In this document: positions 1 through 7,531 of the stretch, in pieces
Layout: each line of letters starts with the position of its first letter
Position numbering within the stretch: position 1 is the first letter of the stretch
Notes under the pieces: model-generated
What the model saw: only the letters and a program-made list of their open reading frames with translations
Told to the model about the DNA's origin: nothing
Database searches by the model: none
Origin: Pelobacter seleniigenes DSM 18267
GTDB taxonomy: Bacteria; Desulfobacterota; Desulfuromonadia; Desulfuromonadales; Geopsychrobacteraceae
Direction of reading: 5' to 3'
Assembly: GCF_000711225.1 (NCBI RefSeq)
Contig: NZ_JOMG01000002.1
Location: forward strand, 880,501 to 944,500
DNA: 64,000 nucleotides
Program-made: the position numbers and the translations under genes

Positions 1-96
1 TAAGATAACCGGCTGCGACGGGTCGGTACAATTTAGTAGAAATGTTTTCGAGAATCGCACCTATATCACCAGTCCGGTTTATTATTTTTTAGGCAT
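1..96 (-). other. Partial degenerate attC site at the left edge
   Basis: The sequence at 4-20 (gataaccggctgcgacg) and the tail around 71-82 (agtccggttta) resemble the inner boxes of the attC sites at 728-832 and 4384-4502. The right core box is degenerate (tttaggc, about 89-95) and the left core box lies outside the window. It sits directly 3' of the minus-strand cassette gene that ends at 97, which is where that cassette's attC belongs. The call rests on this position and on similarity to the neighbouring sites. Confidence 0.5.
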
Positions 97-717
97 CTAT
101 GGTGTTCTAGCCGGTACATACAGGCCCTCGGCATTCAGGAAATTGTCTAACTCTTCAGGTGTAATTGTTACTTTGCCATTATGATGCGCTATAAAATTTA
201 AACTGTTAAGCGTGATTATTGGTCGTGAATATTTCCCATCGTTTATTTGCGATATCATCCCGAGAGTATAAAGTGAAACATCGGTGTATGATTCACCTTT
301 TGATGCGTAATATGATTTTATTATTATCGGAATTTTATTGGTAAGCATTTTTATGGTCCCATCTTCAGGCTTTACCCTTTTCAAAATATGGTTTTCCAGT
401 TCATATAATACGGAACCCATATCCCAAAATTTTCCAGAAGAGTCTATAGGCGTCGGATCTGCATATATCGACGGAGGGAAATATACCTCCCCTTCAAGAA
501 AATGAGACTCACTGGTTGCCGAAGTAACTTGTATTTCATCACCTTTTTCGCCAAAGCTTCCTTTTAGTATTAAATACCGTTCTTGCTTATATTGCAGAAC
601 GCTCAATTCGTGGGCTTGATAAGCAAATGTCAAACCCACTAAAGAGATTATGGCAGCAATTAAAGATATTATCAGTGGTGCTAGTGGGTTCTCTGCTAGT
701 GCTTTTAGCTTTCTCAT
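97..717 (-). CDS. Hypothetical membrane-anchored integron cassette protein
   Basis: This 206-residue protein matches no family I recognise. An N-terminal hydrophobic helix (about residues 13-33) is preceded by positive charge, so a single membrane anchor with an outside C-terminal domain is likely. The rest is mixed alpha/beta with no catalytic motif I can name. The gene starts 16 bases inside the cassette boundary (GTTAGAC on the minus strand at 734-728), and a degenerate attC follows its stop, so it is a one-gene cassette. It is AT-rich compared with the core genes further right, which fits transfer. Without a visible promoter, expression probably depends on read-through along the array. 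Confidence 0.75.
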   Translation of the reverse strand: MRKLKALAENPLAPLIISLIAAIISLVGLTFAYQAHELSVLQYKQERYLILKGSFGEKGDEIQVTSATSESHFLEGEVYFPPSIYADPTPIDSSGKFWDMGSVLYELENHILKRVKPEDGTIKMLTNKIPIIIKSYYASKGESYTDVSLYTLGMISQINDGKYSRPIITLNSLNFIAHHNGKVTITPEELDNFLNAEGLYVPARTP

Positions 718-727
718 AATGTTTATT

Positions 728-832
728 GTCTAACGGTAGTGATAACCGGGCGGCGACGCGGGAACCGCATCCCACCGAACTCCTCAATTTAGAACAGACG
801 TATTTTCCGTCCGGTTGATTGGTTTGTTGAAC
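728..832 (-). other. attC recombination site (interrupted cassette)
   Basis: The left core box is GTCTAAC (728-734) and the right core box GTTGAAC (826-832). Inner boxes gataaccgggcggcgacg (about 743-760) and ttttccgtccggttgatt (about 803-820) are partly complementary and match the site at 4384-4502. The cassette this site should terminate is filled by the IS91-type element that begins at about 829, so the right core box may have been altered by that insertion. Confidence 0.75.
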
Positions 833-943
833 AAAGCCGCTAGCGCGGCGGGAAAAATCAGCTCACAATCTTACCAACTCCAGCTTCAGGGTAAACTTCT
901 TGGCATGGCCCAATTCAGGGCCCTCTGAGCAAAGGAGTTTATC

Positions 944-1869
944 ATGGAATCATCGGAACAATCCCGCTTTAACGATCTCTACCAACGTCACCTGCGCATG
1001 CTGAAGTTGCAGGGCAAAAGTGACAAGACCATCGATGTGTATGCCCGTGCGGTCCGCCGGGTGGCCCAGCATTTCGATTGCTGTCCCGACCGACTCTCGC
1101 CAGATCAACTGGAAGTCTACTTCGGCCAGTTGGTCGACTCCCACTCCTGGAGTACGGTCAAGGTCGACCGGAACGGCCTGCAATTCTTCTGGAAACATGT
1201 GCTCAAACAAAACTGGCAGTGGATCAACATCATCAAACCGCCAAAAATCCAATCCCTTCCGGACATTCTCACCACAGCAGAGGTGGAAATATTGCTGGCG
1301 ACGGCGCGCAAGCTGCGTTTCCGGGTGTTTTTCCTGACCACTTATTCCATGGGGCTCCGCCTGGAGGAGGCTCTGGCCCTCCAGGTTGGCGACATTGATG
1401 CGTTACAAAAACGGGTTCATATCCGTTGCGGAAAAGGCCGGAAGGATCGTTTTGTTCCCTTGCCCGACCTCACCTATCAGGCCTTGAGGGCCTTGTGGTC
1501 TGTGCATCGTCACCCGCATCTCCTCTTTCCAAATGCCAACGGGTCACCGCAGACGATCCGGCGGGCGACAACGCATATGGACCGGGGCGGCGTGCAGAAA
1601 ACGATCAAGGTCCTTGCCGCGCAGTGCGGGTTTAAAAAAAAATCACCACGCACTCTCTGCGCCACAGCTTTGCCACCCATCTGCTTGAACGCGGTCTGAG
1701 TCTGCGCCATATTCAGAATCTACTCGGTCATGCCAGTCCCACCACCACTGCCCGCTATGCTCACCTAACCAATGTCACTGAAAAAGAGTCTCTGCTCACC
1801 ATTAATCGCCTGATCAATTCCCTGCCTCTTTCTCTGGGAGGCGATGATGGATCTGAGCTCTATCGTTGA
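944..1869 (+). pseudogene. Tyrosine recombinase of the IS91-type element, -1 frameshift at A9
   Basis: The upstream frame (944-1642) carries the N-terminal SAM-like domain, the first catalytic Arg (in SMGLRLEEAL) and the Lys region (GKGRKDR). The remaining catalytic residues are in the -1 frame from 1642 to the stop at 1867-1869: [16 protein letters not shown] and the Tyr in TARYAH. The switch falls on nine A at 1634-1642. Without it, frame 0 ends at 1699 and gives a 251-residue protein with no H-x-x-R or Tyr; with it the protein is about 308 residues, normal for phage-type integrases. This is either a disabling mutation or programmed -1 slippage as used by many IS elements. A good ribosome site (AAAGGAG) precedes 944. 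The downstream end overlaps the transposase start. It lacks the extra helix typical of IntI integron integrases, so I do not call it IntI. Confidence 0.8.
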
Positions 1870-2893
1870 ACGATTTTACGATTCTTTCATGACCCAGTAT
1901 GCCGGCCGGTTGCGCCCTGGTCAGCGCCGTGCTCTTCGGGCCATCAGACGCTGCCGGACTCCCGCCGCAGGGGAGCTGTATCTCCGCTGTCCGGAATGCG
2001 AGCAAGCCCATTGGCGACCTCTTTCGTGTGGCCATCGGAGCTGCCCGAAGTGCCAGAACTATGAAGCGAGTCGGTGGCTGGATCGGCAACAGAGCAAGTT
2101 GTTACCAGTATCCTACTTTATGGTGACCTTGACGTTGCCCGCTGAGTTTCGCTCTTTGGCCAGGCGCTTTCAAGCCGAGATCTACACCTGCCTCTTTGCT
2201 TGCGCCATCAGCACCCTGAAGGATTTCGGGCTGAACCCCAAACATCTGGGGGCCGATCTGGGCATGACAGCGGTGCTTCACACTCAAACTCGGCGGCTTG
2301 ATTATCACCCGCATCTCCATGTGATCGTCCCCGGCGGGGGGATTGACAGGCGCAGGCGACAATGGAAAAAGGTCAAGGGCCGGTACCTGTTTAACGAATT
2401 CAATCTGGCCCGGGTTTTTCGGGCCCGTTTTCTGGCGGCGCTCAGCAATACGCCGTTGAAAATTCCGCCCAACACCCCGCCGCAATGGGTTGTCAACTGT
2501 CAACATGTGGGCACGGGCTTACCGGCGCTGAAATATTTGTCTCGCTACCTCTATCGCGGTGTGATTGCCGAAACCAACATCATCTCCTGCCAAAATGGCG
2601 AGGTGACTTTCCGTTACCGGAGTAGCGCTGGACAAACATGCACCCGCACCCTGAAGGGGGAAGATTTTCTCTGGCTGATTCTCCAGCATGTGCTTCCCAA
2701 AGGGTTCCGCCGGGTTCGGGATTACGGTTTCCTGCACGGCAATGCCAAGCGGCTCTTGCGGTTGGTGCAGCTTGTTCTGCGCGTCATGGTCGAACCGATT
2801 CCCATGCGATCACGACCGGTGTTCCGTTGTCCGCACTGCAAAGCGGCGATGGAAGTCGTTGCCTTTCGGCGACCGATCTATCTGACCGGCTAA
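1844..2893 (+). CDS. IS91-family HUH transposase
   Basis: This 349-residue protein moves the element by a single-strand, rolling-circle-like route in known IS91 members. It has an N-terminal zinc-binding region (CPEC, then CGHRSCPKC, about residues 48-74), the HUH metal motif HPHLHV (about residues 151-156) followed by PGGG, and a Tyr-rich helix [10 protein letters not shown] (about residues 230-240) where the nucleophile Tyr is expected. A terminal CPHC adds possible zinc ligands. Its start overlaps the end of the frameshifted recombinase by 26 bases, suggesting translational coupling. GGGAGGCG precedes two adjacent ATGs (1844 and 1847). The frame is intact, so it may be functional. Confidence 0.92.
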   Translation: MMDLSSIVERFYDSFMTQYAGRLRPGQRRALRAIRRCRTPAAGELYLRCPECEQAHWRPLSCGHRSCPKCQNYEASRWLDRQQSKLLPVSYFMVTLTLPAEFRSLARRFQAEIYTCLFACAISTLKDFGLNPKHLGADLGMTAVLHTQTRRLDYHPHLHVIVPGGGIDRRRRQWKKVKGRYLFNEFNLARVFRARFLAALSNTPLKIPPNTPPQWVVNCQHVGTGLPALKYLSRYLYRGVIAETNIISCQNGEVTFRYRSSAGQTCTRTLKGEDFLWLILQHVLPKGFRRVRDYGFLHGNAKRLLRLVQLVLRVMVEPIPMRSRPVFRCPHCKAAMEVVAFRRPIYLTG

Positions 2894-3096
2894 CTTGAAT
2901 CCCCCGGCATCGCTTTGTTCTCACTCCGGCAGAGGAGGGACCACAGATTTATGACGTCAATCGTGAGCTGATTTTTTAGCCTCGCAGCAGGTGAAAGGCT
3001 CCCGCTCACCCTGAAAAAAGAGAAAGAAATTCAAGACCTTCACACCCCTCAAAATCAATTCGATATATTTGCTTTGTCTCTATAAAGACCGGGCTT

Positions 3097-3157
3097 GTCC
3101 AACCACAGGATAAGATCGCGGCTCGTCCCTCGCGCTATCTATCCTTATTCGTTAGCT
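3097..3157 (-). other. attC recombination site
   Basis: Core boxes are GTCCAAC (3097-3103) and GTTAGCT (3151-3157). The inner boxes ggataagatcgcg and cgcgctatctatcc pair as expected for a folded attC. The GTTAGCT box is the reverse complement of the AGCTAAC at 3869-3875, the other end of the same cassette, as integron biology requires. Confidence 0.8.
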
Positions 3158-3847
3158 GCTTTGTATTGAAATACTCTGATGACGATTCAGTTGAAGAGAG
3201 TCAATGGATTTAACCATTTTAATTGCTAAAATTGCAGCAACAATTGACAAACAATCTGCGACCATATTCACGCTTGTTGCAGTTGATATTTCTTGAATAC
3301 TTTCTGCACGCATATAGTGTCTTCCAGCGAAGTTTCCGGCAAAGCTCATGACTATAAAAGAACCCCACCAGTTTTTAATTATGTTTTCCGATGGTGTTTT
3401 ATAGTCAGAATTTAAAAAAATGAAACTATCTTCGGGGGGGATACTTTTTTGAAAAATTTCTTTTGCTACTTGGTAGGGACGAACCAAGTTGAGAAATGGG
3501 ATAAAAAAGCCACCAACAGCCCATTTCGGTGAATATTGTAAATTACTAGAACCAAGTGGGACTAAATTCTTGTGGGCCCTATAGAACCACATTAGGAAAA
3601 AAACTGCGGTTAATACAAATGCAGTAACTTGTAAAATTCCGGCTATCCCATAAAACGCATCATTCGCTTCAGCCGCTGATTGAGTAATGTCCGCACCAGC
3701 CAAGGCCGAATTTAACAAATTATATTGTGTGATCCCTGAGATTACGGCGATAAGGTCTGCTGCAATTGAGATGAAAAACATCACTATCAGGATTTTTGAT
3801 TTTTTTCCACTTTGGATAAAATCACCATTTTTCGTAGTTGTTTCCAC
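3152..3847 (-). CDS. DUF4328-like membrane protein (integron cassette)
   Basis: The 231-residue protein has four hydrophobic segments. The stretch MWFYRAHKNL followed by SPKWAVGGFFIPFLNLVRPY (about residues 85-123) is typical of DUF4328 membrane proteins. Their biochemical role is unknown. The gene fills a cassette bounded by GTTAGCT/AGCTAAC boxes, and its stop codon lies within the right core box of its attC. GGAGGGAACACT lies just before the start. Low GC and isolated position agree with horizontal gain. Confidence 0.8.
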   Translation of the reverse strand: METTTKNGDFIQSGKKSKILIVMFFISIAADLIAVISGITQYNLLNSALAGADITQSAAEANDAFYGIAGILQVTAFVLTAVFFLMWFYRAHKNLVPLGSSNLQYSPKWAVGGFFIPFLNLVRPYQVAKEIFQKSIPPEDSFIFLNSDYKTPSENIIKNWWGSFIVMSFAGNFAGRHYMRAESIQEISTATSVNMVADCLSIVAAILAIKMVKSIDSLQLNRHQSISIQSS

Positions 3848-3868
3848 AGTGTTCCCTCCATTTTTTGC

Positions 3869-3941
3869 AGCTAACGATTGGGCTCAGCGCGTTTGCGGAA
3901 CGCGCAGCGTGTAGCAAATCCGCTGGAGCCCTTGGTTGGGC
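3869..3941 (-). other. attC recombination site, strongly folded
   Basis: Core boxes are AGCTAAC (3869-3875) and GTTGGGC (3935-3941). Inside, GGGCTCAGCG pairs with CGCTGGAGCCC, and a second hairpin (GCGCGTT / AACGCGC) forms the top. At 73 bp it is the most typical attC of the array. Confidence 0.88.
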
Positions 3942-3942
3942 G

Positions 3943-4377
3943 TTACCTTGGCGGCCACATAGGCTCGTCATCGTCCCCGTAAAGAACGCCGAAATTAATT
4001 GTTCTAAGCTCCCCGAGTTCGTATTGCAGCTCTACCCAATTTTCGTTGAAGCAATAAGACTCAAAGCTACCGTAATCAGTAAACTCGAAGGCTTCACCCA
4101 GAGCATGGGATAACTGTTCGAGAAGGCACTCTCGACTTTGTAGCCAAGGATTGTTGCCCATAAGAGTGGCGTTTTTGTTGCGCACCTCAATCCATCCTAA
4201 CCGCCAGTCATTTTCACGCTCAATTTTTAAAACCAATTTGATCGCATAAAAATATAAATCCCGATTCTCTTCGTCAGTAATGACAGTTTTATTCGGCTTC
4301 CCAAGGGCGTTAATTACCTCTTCCTCGGTCATCCCAAAGACAATATTGTCGACGCCTTTATTAAAATTAATTTCCAT
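3943..4377 (-). CDS. Hypothetical soluble protein (integron cassette)
   Basis: I choose the ATG at 4377 (144 residues). The longer frame begins with TTG inside the attC core box at 4384-4390. The acidic protein starts with a motif of the type GMTEEEVINALGKP (about residues 15-28), which in many small proteins marks a short helix and turn of the SmpA/BamE-like kind. I do not recognise a family. The cassette runs from TTGGGC at its start to the GCCCAAC box of its attC, an exact match. The stop codon abuts the attC. Confidence 0.75.
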   Translation of the reverse strand: MEINFNKGVDNIVFGMTEEEVINALGKPNKTVITDEENRDLYFYAIKLVLKIERENDWRLGWIEVRNKNATLMGNNPWLQSRECLLEQLSHALGEAFEFTDYGSFESYCFNENWVELQYELGELRTINFGVLYGDDDEPMWPPR

Positions 4378-4383
4378 CAAAAT

Positions 4384-4502
4384 GCCCAACGGTTTGAGAT
4401 AAGCGGCGGCGACGAACTGTTTCGGTCTATTACCGCAATTTGGTTTTGTTTGTCGGGGAGCACCCAGCTATTTTCCGTCCGCCTTCATTGACTGGTTAGG
4501 GC
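4384..4502 (-). other. attC recombination site, long form
   Basis: Core boxes are GCCCAAC (4384-4390) and GTTAGGGC (4495-4502). The inner boxes around gataagcggcggcgacg and ttttccgtccgccttc are partly complementary. The 119-bp length is within the known range. The GTTAGGGC box matches GCCCTAAC at 5160-5167, the far end of the same cassette. Confidence 0.85.
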
Positions 4503-4506
4503 GTTT

Positions 4507-5148
4507 TTATATAAATGATAGAGCAAGGGGGAAAACTCCCAATACAACAAAAAGTGAATAAGCAATTACGCTTTTCAAAAAGCTTCCTTTAAAAACCTGC
4601 TGCCTCAAATACGTTGATAAAAACAAAAATGCAGTGGCAATTATTTGTAAGAAATGAAGAGTGCCATCGCTCCCGTGCGTAGATACCCTGGCTTGAAAAA
4701 TATCGTAGCCATTTAGGTTGCTACTAGATTCTATTGTGATGTTGTAATTTCCACTTTTGGGTATTTCAAACAGCCCATAATTCAAATGGCTATATGAGGT
4801 GGTCCCACGTCTTGTCCCCGCGCCTTCGGAAAAGCGAGGCATAAGTGTTTTACTGAGTATGACTTTTTGCCCCTCTTTCAGGGTTAGATGTAATGCGGGT
4901 TTTTCGAGCGTAGCCCCAACATCCTCTGCGTGATAAGCAGTAACTCTGAAATTATTCTCTACTTTTTGTAGAAATTCATTTTTGGAAATAGATCGACCGT
5001 CATTGACTAGGTCAAAATGTGCCGAAATAGGCTTGCCTACTAGTTCATTGTTGAAAGCAGCAAGATAGGCAACCATGACCAGCAAAAACGCAAAGAAGCA
5101 GAGTGCACCGATATTTGGTTTAATTTTCTGCTTAATAATTGTTTTCAT
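4507..5148 (-). CDS. Hypothetical membrane protein (integron cassette)
   Basis: I choose the ATG at 5148 (213 residues), preceded by AAAGG. A longer frame from 5169 begins inside the recombination box. The protein has one N-terminal transmembrane helix (about residues 14-34), a periplasmic domain of about 110 residues rich in beta strands, and two C-terminal helices (about residues 163-180 and 192-210). I do not recognise the family. The cassette is bounded by matching GTTAGGGC/GCCCTAAC boxes and is the rightmost cassette that can be defined. Confidence 0.75.
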   Translation of the reverse strand: MKTIIKQKIKPNIGALCFFAFLLVMVAYLAAFNNELVGKPISAHFDLVNDGRSISKNEFLQKVENNFRVTAYHAEDVGATLEKPALHLTLKEGQKVILSKTLMPRFSEGAGTRRGTTSYSHLNYGLFEIPKSGNYNITIESSSNLNGYDIFQARVSTHGSDGTLHFLQIIATAFLFLSTYLRQQVFKGSFLKSVIAYSLFVVLGVFPLALSFI

Positions 5149-5159
5149 CGTGCCTTTGA

Positions 5160-5206
5160 GCCCTAACATGTAATATACGTGATATTAGCCGCGTTATAAC
5201 ACGGCT
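5160..5206. other. Right end of the cassette array: core box plus palindrome, not a canonical attC
   Basis: GCCCTAAC at 5160-5167 ends the last cassette. To its right there is no second matching core box. Instead there is a small inverted repeat (AATATACGTGATATT, 5172-5186) and a 20-bp near-perfect palindrome (AGCCGCGTTATAACACGGCT, 5187-5206). This could be an attI-like or secondary insertion site, or a cut attC. Confidence 0.4.
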
Positions 5207-5455
5207 GCCTTTTAAGAAAATTCTTATTTTCCAAACAATATCAAGTGGTTCTGACAAATTTCTGAAAATTTTCTCTGCGTGATATATAGCAAATTTCCCA
5301 CAAATCAGCTCAAGGTCAAACATACAAAAAAAGCCGCAATCTGCAGATTCCCCCAAAATCTCACAAACTACGGCTCTCTTCTCATTTTTTGAAACAATGC
5401 TCTACAAAACTACACTCAAACGCAGAACATTACAAGATCTCTATCTTCCCCGGAT
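5207..5455. other. Intergenic stretch with no supported gene
   Basis: A 74-codon minus-strand frame (5132-5356) reads into the last cassette, but it has no family resemblance and no ribosome site. I see nothing else that can be supported here. Confidence 0.4.
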
Positions 5456-5590
5456 TCACTCCAGATAAAACTTCAACCCAACCAGCAAAAAATCAACACC
5501 GACAAAAAACATCCGCCCAACATTGATGGAGATCCCGTAGATGACGATGCCGGTGGAGCCGATGCCGGAAAAACGGGAACACTCATCGTA
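5456..5590 (-). pseudogene. Possible 3' remnant of a membrane-protein gene
   Basis: The minus-strand frame ending at 5456 encodes a protein-like hydrophobic tail (FSGIGSTGIVIYGISINVGR and following residues). The upstream part of the 88-codon frame (to 5722) looks random. The tail resembles the last transmembrane segment of a membrane protein, but I cannot name the family. A decayed gene at the array edge is the simplest reading. Confidence 0.3.
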
Positions 5591-5819
5591 TTTCCTAATA
5601 AGGACCGTTTCAAAAACCAAAGCCGCCAACCTGTGCAGAAATGAGCATTCATATATAATTATCCAATGAAACTGCCTGCTATCGAAGGATGGCGCGCACT
5701 GTGAGAAAGCCGAACCGATCAAAACTCAGCCATTCACGCTGATTCGTTCTCATGGAGGGTTTCTACAACAACTTGAGAATCCACCCCAAAGTTCAGACAT
5801 CTGTAAGGGAGATGGCGCC

Positions 5820-6377
5820 ATGAAGACACAATTTTATACAGCAACAAGTCTCGACGGTTTCATCGCCACAGAGGATGATTCGCTCGAGTGGCTTTTCTCA
5901 CTGGGTGAACTGGGGGATTCCAGTTACCCGGAATTCATTGCCGAGGTTGGTGCATTGGCGATGGGCTCAGCGACCTATGAGTGGATGCTGCGCAATGCGG
6001 AAAAAGTGGCGGAAGAAGCCGGAGAGCCGTGGCCGTATACCCAACCCACGTGGATTTTTTCCAGCCGTAAATTGCCATCTATTGACGGTGCTAATATCCG
6101 CTTTGTCAGCGGCGATGTAAAAGAGGTTCATCAGGAAATGCGGCAAGCTGCGGACAATAAGAACATTTGGATAGTGGGAGGCGGCGACCTGGCCGGTCAA
6201 TTTTACGATGCTGGATTATTGGATGAGTTGATTGTTCAAATTGGGTCAGTCACTCTGGGTAAAGGCAAACCGTTATTTCCGCGGGCTGCATTAAGTCCTG
6301 TTTTACAGCTGATATCCGTTCGTCAGATGGGGTCGAGCATGGTTGAATTGCGTTATGACATCACAAGAAAAATATGA
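5820..6377 (+). CDS. Dihydrofolate reductase family protein (RibD C-terminal domain type)
   Basis: The 185-residue protein has the RibD C-terminal/DHFR fold: an N-terminal strand and substrate loop (TATSLDGFIA, about residues 7-16), MGSATYEWM (about residues 48-56) and the nucleotide-binding IWIVGGGDLAGQF (about residues 116-128). Proteins of this kind (YyaP/YwjB type) are stand-alone NADPH-dependent reductases of unsettled substrate, distinct from housekeeping FolA. GGGAGA lies upstream of the ATG. It is a single gene, with a 178-bp repeat element directly behind it. Confidence 0.85.
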   Translation: MKTQFYTATSLDGFIATEDDSLEWLFSLGELGDSSYPEFIAEVGALAMGSATYEWMLRNAEKVAEEAGEPWPYTQPTWIFSSRKLPSIDGANIRFVSGDVKEVHQEMRQAADNKNIWIVGGGDLAGQFYDAGLLDELIVQIGSVTLGKGKPLFPRAALSPVLQLISVRQMGSSMVELRYDITRKI

Positions 6378-6385
6378 GCTAATTA

Positions 6386-6563
6386 AGTTTTCATCCGGAA
6401 ACGGCCCTTTTCCACTGTGGCGGTGTCAATCTGCGGGTTTTCTTGTGCGGCGTAAAGGACTACGCCTCCGCGCAACCCCTTGATTTCCTTGCCACAACGT
6501 AAAATTGCTCGTTTCCAATCTGAAAATTTATGCGTTGCTATCCCGAGTTTCCGGATGCCAACT
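6386..6563 (+). repeat. 178-bp MITE-like element, copy 1
   Basis: It begins AGTTTTCATCCGGAAAC and ends GTTTCCGGATGCCAACT, so the ends are imperfect inverted repeats. AATTA lies on both sides (6381-6385 and 6564-6568). An internal hairpin GGCGTA/TACGCC is present. Copies of identical length are at 40015-40192 (inverted) and 46714-46891. It encodes nothing that could serve as a transposase. Confidence 0.9.
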
Positions 6564-6722
6564 AATTACCTCGATCGAGAGATCTGAATAAATCTCCAAT
6601 GATTTTTAACGGTGCCCGAAGGAGCGATAAGCCCAGCGGATTTCTTCCCCCTCTGCCTTTTGAAGGCAAAGTCACGGTATTGTTATCGGGATTGGCTTCC
6701 ACAATAGCCTTGCGTTGAATTT
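6564..6722 (-). pseudogene. Possible 3' gene remnant next to repeat copy 1
   Basis: Reading the minus strand towards 6564, an open stretch of about 52 codons ends in a peptide that looks real (PLGLSLLRAPLKIIGDLFRS near the end) and stops with TAG at the edge of the repeat element. An in-frame TGA closes it upstream and no start codon with a ribosome site is evident. I do not recognise the parent family. Confidence 0.25.
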
Positions 6723-6782
6723 CTGGCCTTTTGACCGTTCAACTGTCGGACATGGTGCCTTGCTGCGTGACCGGAATATCGC

Positions 6783-7418
6783 TTATACCCGCTTCCCGTC
6801 GGCCGCCTCGAAATGTGCGATCTGATCGGCGTAAGCCTTTTTAAATGCGGGACGATCGGTTATGCGCGCTACATAGGCTTCGGTCGCCGGGCGGTTGCCG
6901 AACGCGCGGACCTTCGATACACGTAATACATCTGCCATCAGCAGGTCCGCGACAGTGAAGCGATCTGCCGCAAGCCAATCTCGCTCGCGTAGAACATTCT
7001 CCAGTTGCTGGAGGCGCATGTCCATCCAGCCGGCAAGACTATTGTCCTCGTTACCGGATACCTTCAGAAACCACCAAGGTATGGTGACCACCTCAATCGA
7101 GTTGAGTGCGGCAATAACCCATTGCAGGGTATGCGCTTCACCAACGGGATCGCGCGGCATCAGCTGGTCGGATTTTCGGGCCAGGTGCAGCAAGCCTGCA
7201 CCACTTTCGAATATCTGTAAGTCTCCGTCGGTCAGGAAGGGAACCTGTCCAAAAGGCTGCTGCGCGAGATGATTGGTTTCGCGGCCATCGAACGGAACCG
7301 TCTGGACCTGGTATGGGAGTTCAGCTTCCTCGCAGGCCCATCGTAGCCTCAAATCGCGCACAAAACCTCGTGGGCCTTCGGGTACCCAGTCAAGAGTCCA
7401 GATAATCAACTCGGTCAT
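6783..7418 (-). CDS. Glutathione S-transferase family protein
   Basis: The start at 7418 is set by GGAGAGAGC just upstream, giving 211 residues. The N-terminal half is a thioredoxin-like fold with QVPFLTDGDLQIFESGAGLL (about residues 54-73), where Pro and the acidic-Ser pair contact glutathione in the family. The C-terminal half is helical with the typical FTVADLLMADVL segment. It is the last gene of the ECF sigma operon reading leftwards from 11487. GSTs conjugate or reduce electrophiles, so a detoxification role within this operon is plausible. Confidence 0.85.
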   Translation of the reverse strand: MTELIIWTLDWVPEGPRGFVRDLRLRWACEEAELPYQVQTVPFDGRETNHLAQQPFGQVPFLTDGDLQIFESGAGLLHLARKSDQLMPRDPVGEAHTLQWVIAALNSIEVVTIPWWFLKVSGNEDNSLAGWMDMRLQQLENVLRERDWLAADRFTVADLLMADVLRVSKVRAFGNRPATEAYVARITDRPAFKKAYADQIAHFEAADGKRV

Positions 7419-7531
7419 GCTCTCTCCTTTCCCCTCGGTATCGGGTTGACTGTCCACCTGCGATGACCAATGATGGGTTCAACTCGCCAACAACGTCATG
7501 AATTCAGGGGAAAATTCCATCATCGATAATT

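Larger units (their letters stand above)
829..2995 (+). mobile_element. IS91-type element with tyrosine recombinase and HUH transposase
   Basis: Two overlapping genes, a tyrosine recombinase and a Y1/Y2 HUH transposase, lie between inverted sequences. AAAAATCAGCTCAC at the left (about 853-866) faces GTGAGCTGATTTTT at the right (about 2963-2976), and the flanking GC-rich stretches also pair loosely. A second inverted pair, GAACAAAGC (829-837) and GCTTTGTTC (2912-2920), gives an alternative right end. IS91 relatives are known to target GAAC or CAAG, and GAAC is present at the left edge. Exact ends cannot be fixed from one copy. The element sits inside an integron cassette, next to its attC. Confidence 0.7.

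Noticed and set aside
944-1869. Calling the tyrosine recombinase an integron integrase (IntI)
   Set aside because: It is coupled to an IS91-type transposase and read in the opposite direction to the cassettes, and I see no IntI-specific extra helix before the final catalytic motifs.
5132-5356. A 74-codon minus-strand frame at the right end of the cassette array
   Set aside because: It overlaps the start of a better supported cassette gene and the recombination box and has no recognisable features.
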